Shown: one piece after another, positions 53,113 to 56,710 of the stretch | How positions within the stretch are numbered: the stretch's first letter is position 1 | How the letters are laid out: the number at the start of each line of letters is the position of its first letter | Assembly: GCA_004802705.1 (NCBI GenBank) | Contig: SGPL01000182.1 | Location: forward strand, 1-56,710 | Origin: Bondarzewia mesenterica | Lineage: Eukaryota > Basidiomycota > Agaricomycetes > Russulales > Bondarzewiaceae | Length of the DNA stretch: 56,710 nt | Direction of reading: 5' to 3' | Made by a program: the position numbers and the translations under genes | The notes under the pieces: model-generated | Told to the model about the DNA's origin: nothing | What the model saw: only the letters and a program-made list of their open reading frames with translations | The model's database searches: none

Positions 53113-54221
53113 ACCCGGTAGTCTGGGAGGCGCTTCGAAAGGTTGGGAAAAGTCGTCTAACGAGAACACGGACAACGTTTTAAATCGAAAAGGTTTGCTT
53201 TGTTCCGGATTGAGGACAACTGGTGGCCCGTTCTTGTATTCTTTCGTAAATTGATCACAATGGCCGCGTCAGAGAATGACGCCTCAGGGATGGCAAAAGC
53301 GCTTGTAATCGAGAGAGTGGCTGTGGGCGCAGAAATCACGAATGCGAGCCAACGACGCGAGTCGTGTTGAGGTACTTTAGGTGACGTCAGAGGAGCCTTC
53401 AAGCTTCAAGGTATCAATGAGTACTACCAACGAAGCAATTAAAGCGAAGTTGGATTACTGGACACACAATTTGCACTCACGCTACTGTGATGCTGGTGAA
53501 TCTCGCGTACGGCCCCAAGCTTATCGAATTGAAGTAAGTAACCGCCGAGATCTGGAGTCGCGTACCCGAGCGTAACAGAATTCAGAGTGGGCAGGCTGAA
53601 ACTAATCGCAATTTTTTTTTGAGCGACAACAGGTGCGACTGCAGACTGATGTCGATGGGACAAGAAGCGAGGCTGCGACCGTCCGAGAAGACGAAGAGAG
53701 TTTGGGAGGGACTCATCCGGTGGACATTTATGGAGTTGACTTAACACAAAGTGGCAAACCTTACTAAGTTCAAACCTTGTCACGGTCTGTGACCGAGCCT
53801 GTGATCATACGCGACTCGCGATCGTCGTACGTCGCAACAACTCCGAATTTCGAACGTTGTCGCTTGGTTGTCGCCGATATGAGTTGCAATAGGCTGTTAC
53901 TTCCTTTTCCCACTGAGATTGGACTTGAGTTGGACTTGGAGCAGTCATCTCGAAATTTGCACCGCTATCTAAGTACCATTCTGAAGAAGAAATAATACAA
54001 GTGCTTAAGCTTGACTGGAAGTGAATTGGGTATCCATTCCGGATTCCAAATCCGAAGATTCCCACCAGCTAACTACTATCGCCAAACAACACATCCCACG
54101 AGGTTCAACATACTGCAAACCCAGCTCGCGCCACCAGAACCTACATGGCCAACCACCCTGTCCACCGTCACAGTCTGGACACGTTTCCGCGTGCCGCTAG
54201 AAAACGAAATTCAGAACATAG
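53113..54221. other. Divergent intergenic region, unresolved frames
   Basis: Just upstream of the RMT2 start, the same frame stays open for about 150 bases and reads protein-like (EYKNGPPVVLNPEQ, then FKTLSVFSLDDFSQPFEAPP). It has no ATG before a stop near 53265, so an extra 5' exon of RMT2 is possible. On the plus strand an ATG at 53261 in good context opens a 37-codon frame. At 54140-54244 a plus-strand frame (STVTVWTRFRVPLENEI) precedes the next gene. None could be joined convincingly. Confidence 0.4.
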
Positions 54222-55093
54222 ATGACGGCTCTGATCCTCTCTGATCGCGGCAAGAGATGGATTTTGATCCTGCGTCCACTGGTGAAAGCACCTGGACATG
54301 GCAGAAGTGCGTGGGGACGGTTGGAAGGTGATCCGGAAGTAGTGGTGCTTTGTACTTGTATGTATTTTCGGCTTTTGCTTTGGTTTTGTCTGTGATGTAT
54401 TTTCTATGGGAGATAATCAAGTATTTCTTTACTATTTATTTATTTAATTTAATATTTTACTTTTGACATTTACTTCTAGTATGGCAATCCCCCGCCGCGC
54501 TCCAAGACTTCAAATCCTCACCCGCATACAAGCATCTCCTCACCGCCCTCTCATCTCTATACCCCACGTCAAATTCCCCATCCAACGTCACCGTCACCTC
54601 CACCACCATCTCCTTCGGCCGCACCCTCACCTATCAACCCCTCCACCCACATACCCAGCTCCGACACGTCTATTTCCCCACCCCCCTCACACCCTCCCGC
54701 CTCGCCGCCATAGACGCCATCCAAGGCCTTGTCTACCCCTACTTTTTCGGTATCTCCAACACCTCCACCTCCACGCACAAATACGCATACCGTACCCGGC
54801 CTACTAAAGGCTGGGTGGAGGGCGCGAGGAAATGGGAGGGGAAGGAGTGTGAGGTTCTGGTGTGGGTGATGTTTTGGAAGGGGAGAGAGGAAGAGAGGGT
54901 GTTTTTGGAGGGTGTGAAGAGGATGCGGACCCGAAAGGGTGCTGAGGATGGAACGGCGGTGTATGAAGGTGAGGTGAGTGTTTTCGAGATTTGGGAAAAT
55001 GAGCTGAGGGGGCAGGGCGCGCTGGGGTGGGTGGATGAGTATGTCGATTTTGAGATGGTGCCGGGGTTTTTCAAGGGAGATCCGTGGCCGTGA
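54222..55093 (+). CDS. Conserved fungal protein, ABM-like (dimeric alpha-beta barrel) fold, tentative
   Basis: Two exons: 54222-54357 and 54480-55093, 249 residues, with an unusually long (122 bases) and AT-rich intron. The splice joins VVVLCTLWQSPAALQDFKSS, the 'hydrophobic strand, Trp, SP..L..F' pattern seen in antibiotic-biosynthesis-monooxygenase-like small proteins. The rest is not recognised: a tyrosine-rich middle (GLVYPYFFGIS) and an acidic, tryptophan-rich end (WENELRGQG, FFKGDPWP). The start is doubtful. An upstream frame (TVTVWTRFRVP) looks like the missing first strand but lies in another frame, ended by a TGA at 54242, with no GT donor to remove it. So the gene may have a further 5' exon, a frameshift or an error there. 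Confidence 0.55.
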
Positions 55094-55448
55094 GCAGGTG
55101 TGCTTGATGCCTTGTCGGATATCGATTTGCTAGGTCAGGGATTTGGACGAGTGTAGGTCGCGATTATCGGGTGAATTGAACCGCAGATCAGAGCAATAAT
55201 CTTTCAATTGTGCTGGATGGGACCGGTCATCATTCACTCTACGTCGGCGAAGTATTGATATTGGAACTTCTAGGCAGAAAATGTACAGACAATTTTTGCC
55301 CGTCTGAAGGGCGAATTCTCAATTACAGAGGGAAAAAAATATAAAAAAGAGCAAATAAGGAATCGGTCCGTTACCGCCCGACTCCTTCATCGATGGTTCC
55401 CTGAGTCCCTCGCAGCCTTCCCCACTAAGTACAGGCCCTTCCTGTCGT

Positions 55449-56710
55449 CTATTGCGCGCTGGCTGTTGTTGCTGATGGAAGCCCATGCATCCGACGCTGA
55501 TGGGCAGCGAGCGAGTCCTTGCGAGTATAAGACTTGTTGCACAGATCGCACTTGAAAGATGCGGGTTTGTGCGCCAACGCTGTCTCGAAGTGTCGCCCGA
55601 GGTCCTTCTCCCATCGATAGCCTGTCCCGCATGCGATGCACCGGTAAGGCCTCTCTTCTTCTTCGTCGCTCCGCCAGCCATCTTGTTGGCCTCGCGTCGG
55701 TCGGCGAGTGGTGCAGTGCTCGGTCCTCCATGGGGCACCTGCGAATTGTTGGGGAATGATACATCTACGAGATTATCATTCTCGTAGATGTTCTCCCGCG
55801 ATACGTAGTTGTTTTGTCGGAGGGCATCAGCTGCCGCCTCTTGCCCTTCGACCCGAGGCCTAATGGCCCTCAAGCCCAAGGAGGCGACAGCCTTGCCTTC
55901 CATGATCATCCGCCACGCCGACAGATATGTCTCACCAGTCTCCCTCCCTTTCCTCGCCATCTTGGCCTTCCTTTCCTCCATATCGTCGGATTCCACCTCG
56001 ACAATCTTCCGCTTTGATCTGCCTCGCGATCGTGAAGACGATGCGACCGGCTCACCCTCTCTGGGAAAGGTTCCTGTGGGGTGTGCGGGCGGCTGCGGTG
56101 ATATTGCCGCCACTTGGAATGGCGGCGGTGGATAGTGAGGGGCAGAGGTAGATGGCGTATAGGAAGGAGCGGGGTAAAACTTTCCTGGCGATTGAATGGG
56201 AAGGCGAGGAATGGGTGTGGGCATGGGTATGGACGTCCCGCCGGCATAGAGGTTGAGATTGTCACCGATCGGTGGATGAAAGTGCGACGCGCCGAGAGCA
56301 GGGGCGACAGGATTGACGTCACCCGCGTCGTACGCCTTAGATGATGTGTACCCTGGGTGGCTTTGGCCCTGACCGTCGTAGAACGTTGGCGGCATGCCAA
56401 GCTGTTGGTGGGCCTCAGGATACGGTCGGTACTCGCAAGCGGGATGCAGGCCCACCGGCTGTGCTGAGCTCTGTAAGGTAAGAACGATGAGTGGCATCTT
56501 GCAAAGAAAAATTGACGAGCGTACGGTGTGGGCCTGCCGCAGTGGCTCTTCGCGAAAATCGACGGCGAGAGGGCCTTCGGCGAATTCGACTATGGAGTTA
56601 GAAGAACTTTCCTGCGTGGATGTATTCAGGAAATTCCCGAAGTCCTCTGGATGGATGAAAGTCTGAGGATCCTGTATTACGATGAGGTGAGCATCATTGT
56701 CTGTCAATAG
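55449..56710 (-). CDS. C2H2 zinc-finger protein, 5' end outside the window, frame break before the fingers
   Basis: Read on the minus strand, an exon enters from the window edge (56525-56710). It is joined across the intron 56471-56524 to a long open frame from 56470. That part is proline, tyrosine and histidine rich, then basic (SRSRGRSKRKIVEVESDD, a likely nuclear signal). Two zinc fingers lie near the end: CIACGTGYRWEKDLGRH followed by a second His after six residues, then the canonical CDLCNKSYTRKDSLAAHQ-RRMH. The finger frame ends with TAG at 55449-55451. It is offset from the long frame, which instead runs on to 55319 through non-finger sequence. I found no intron that reconciles the frames near 55670-55780. 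A transcription factor by family; partial and possibly frameshifted. Confidence 0.65.

Overview
The window looks like nuclear DNA of a filamentous basidiomycete, most likely a mushroom-forming agaricomycete. The genes are packed on both strands and cut by many very short introns: I count about 100 introns in the models below, most 42-75 bases, with GTRNGT-like donors. Several families are typical of that group: a TPR-CHAT protein, a DUF6533 membrane protein, a FunK1 kinase relative and a divergent G-protein alpha subunit. Exon models were built by hand from reading frame, splice consensus and family motifs. In each full model all exon lengths sum to a multiple of three.

Layout: 1-3951, nothing recognised. 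4034-6380 (+), FAD-dependent aromatic-ring monooxygenase. 7004-8932 (-), coiled-coil protein. 10279-14459 (-), TPR repeats plus CHAT caspase-like peptidase. 15080-16356 (+), alpha/beta hydrolase. 17400-21274 (+), P-type cation ATPase, flanked by two direct copies of a 1.19 kb segment (15698-16884 and 21812-22999); the right copy carries a decayed half of the hydrolase. 23065-25855 (-), RRN5-like RNA polymerase I factor. 26342-29583 (-), Stealth-family sugar-phosphate transferase with an EF-hand. 32678-33883 (+), exosome subunit RRP43, tail to tail with SMC5 at 34081-38963 (-, 24 exons). 40935-43030 (+), divergent G alpha. 46287-48228 (+), DUF6533 membrane protein with microexons of 8, 9 and 16 bases. 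48600-50356 (+), decayed FunK1 kinase. 50780-53112 (-), arginine methyltransferase RMT2 with an acidic repeat tail. 54222-55093 (+), monooxygenase-like fold, tentative. 55449-56710 (-), C2H2 zinc-finger protein running off the window.

Housekeeping genes (SMC5, RRP43, RMT2, the RRN5-like gene) mix with lineage-specific accessory genes. I see no operon or obvious biosynthetic cluster. The most interesting items are the TPR-CHAT protease candidate, the G alpha that lacks the catalytic glutamine, the microexons, four apparent GC-AG introns, the repeat-flanked ATPase, and unusual domain additions on RMT2 and the RRN5-like protein.
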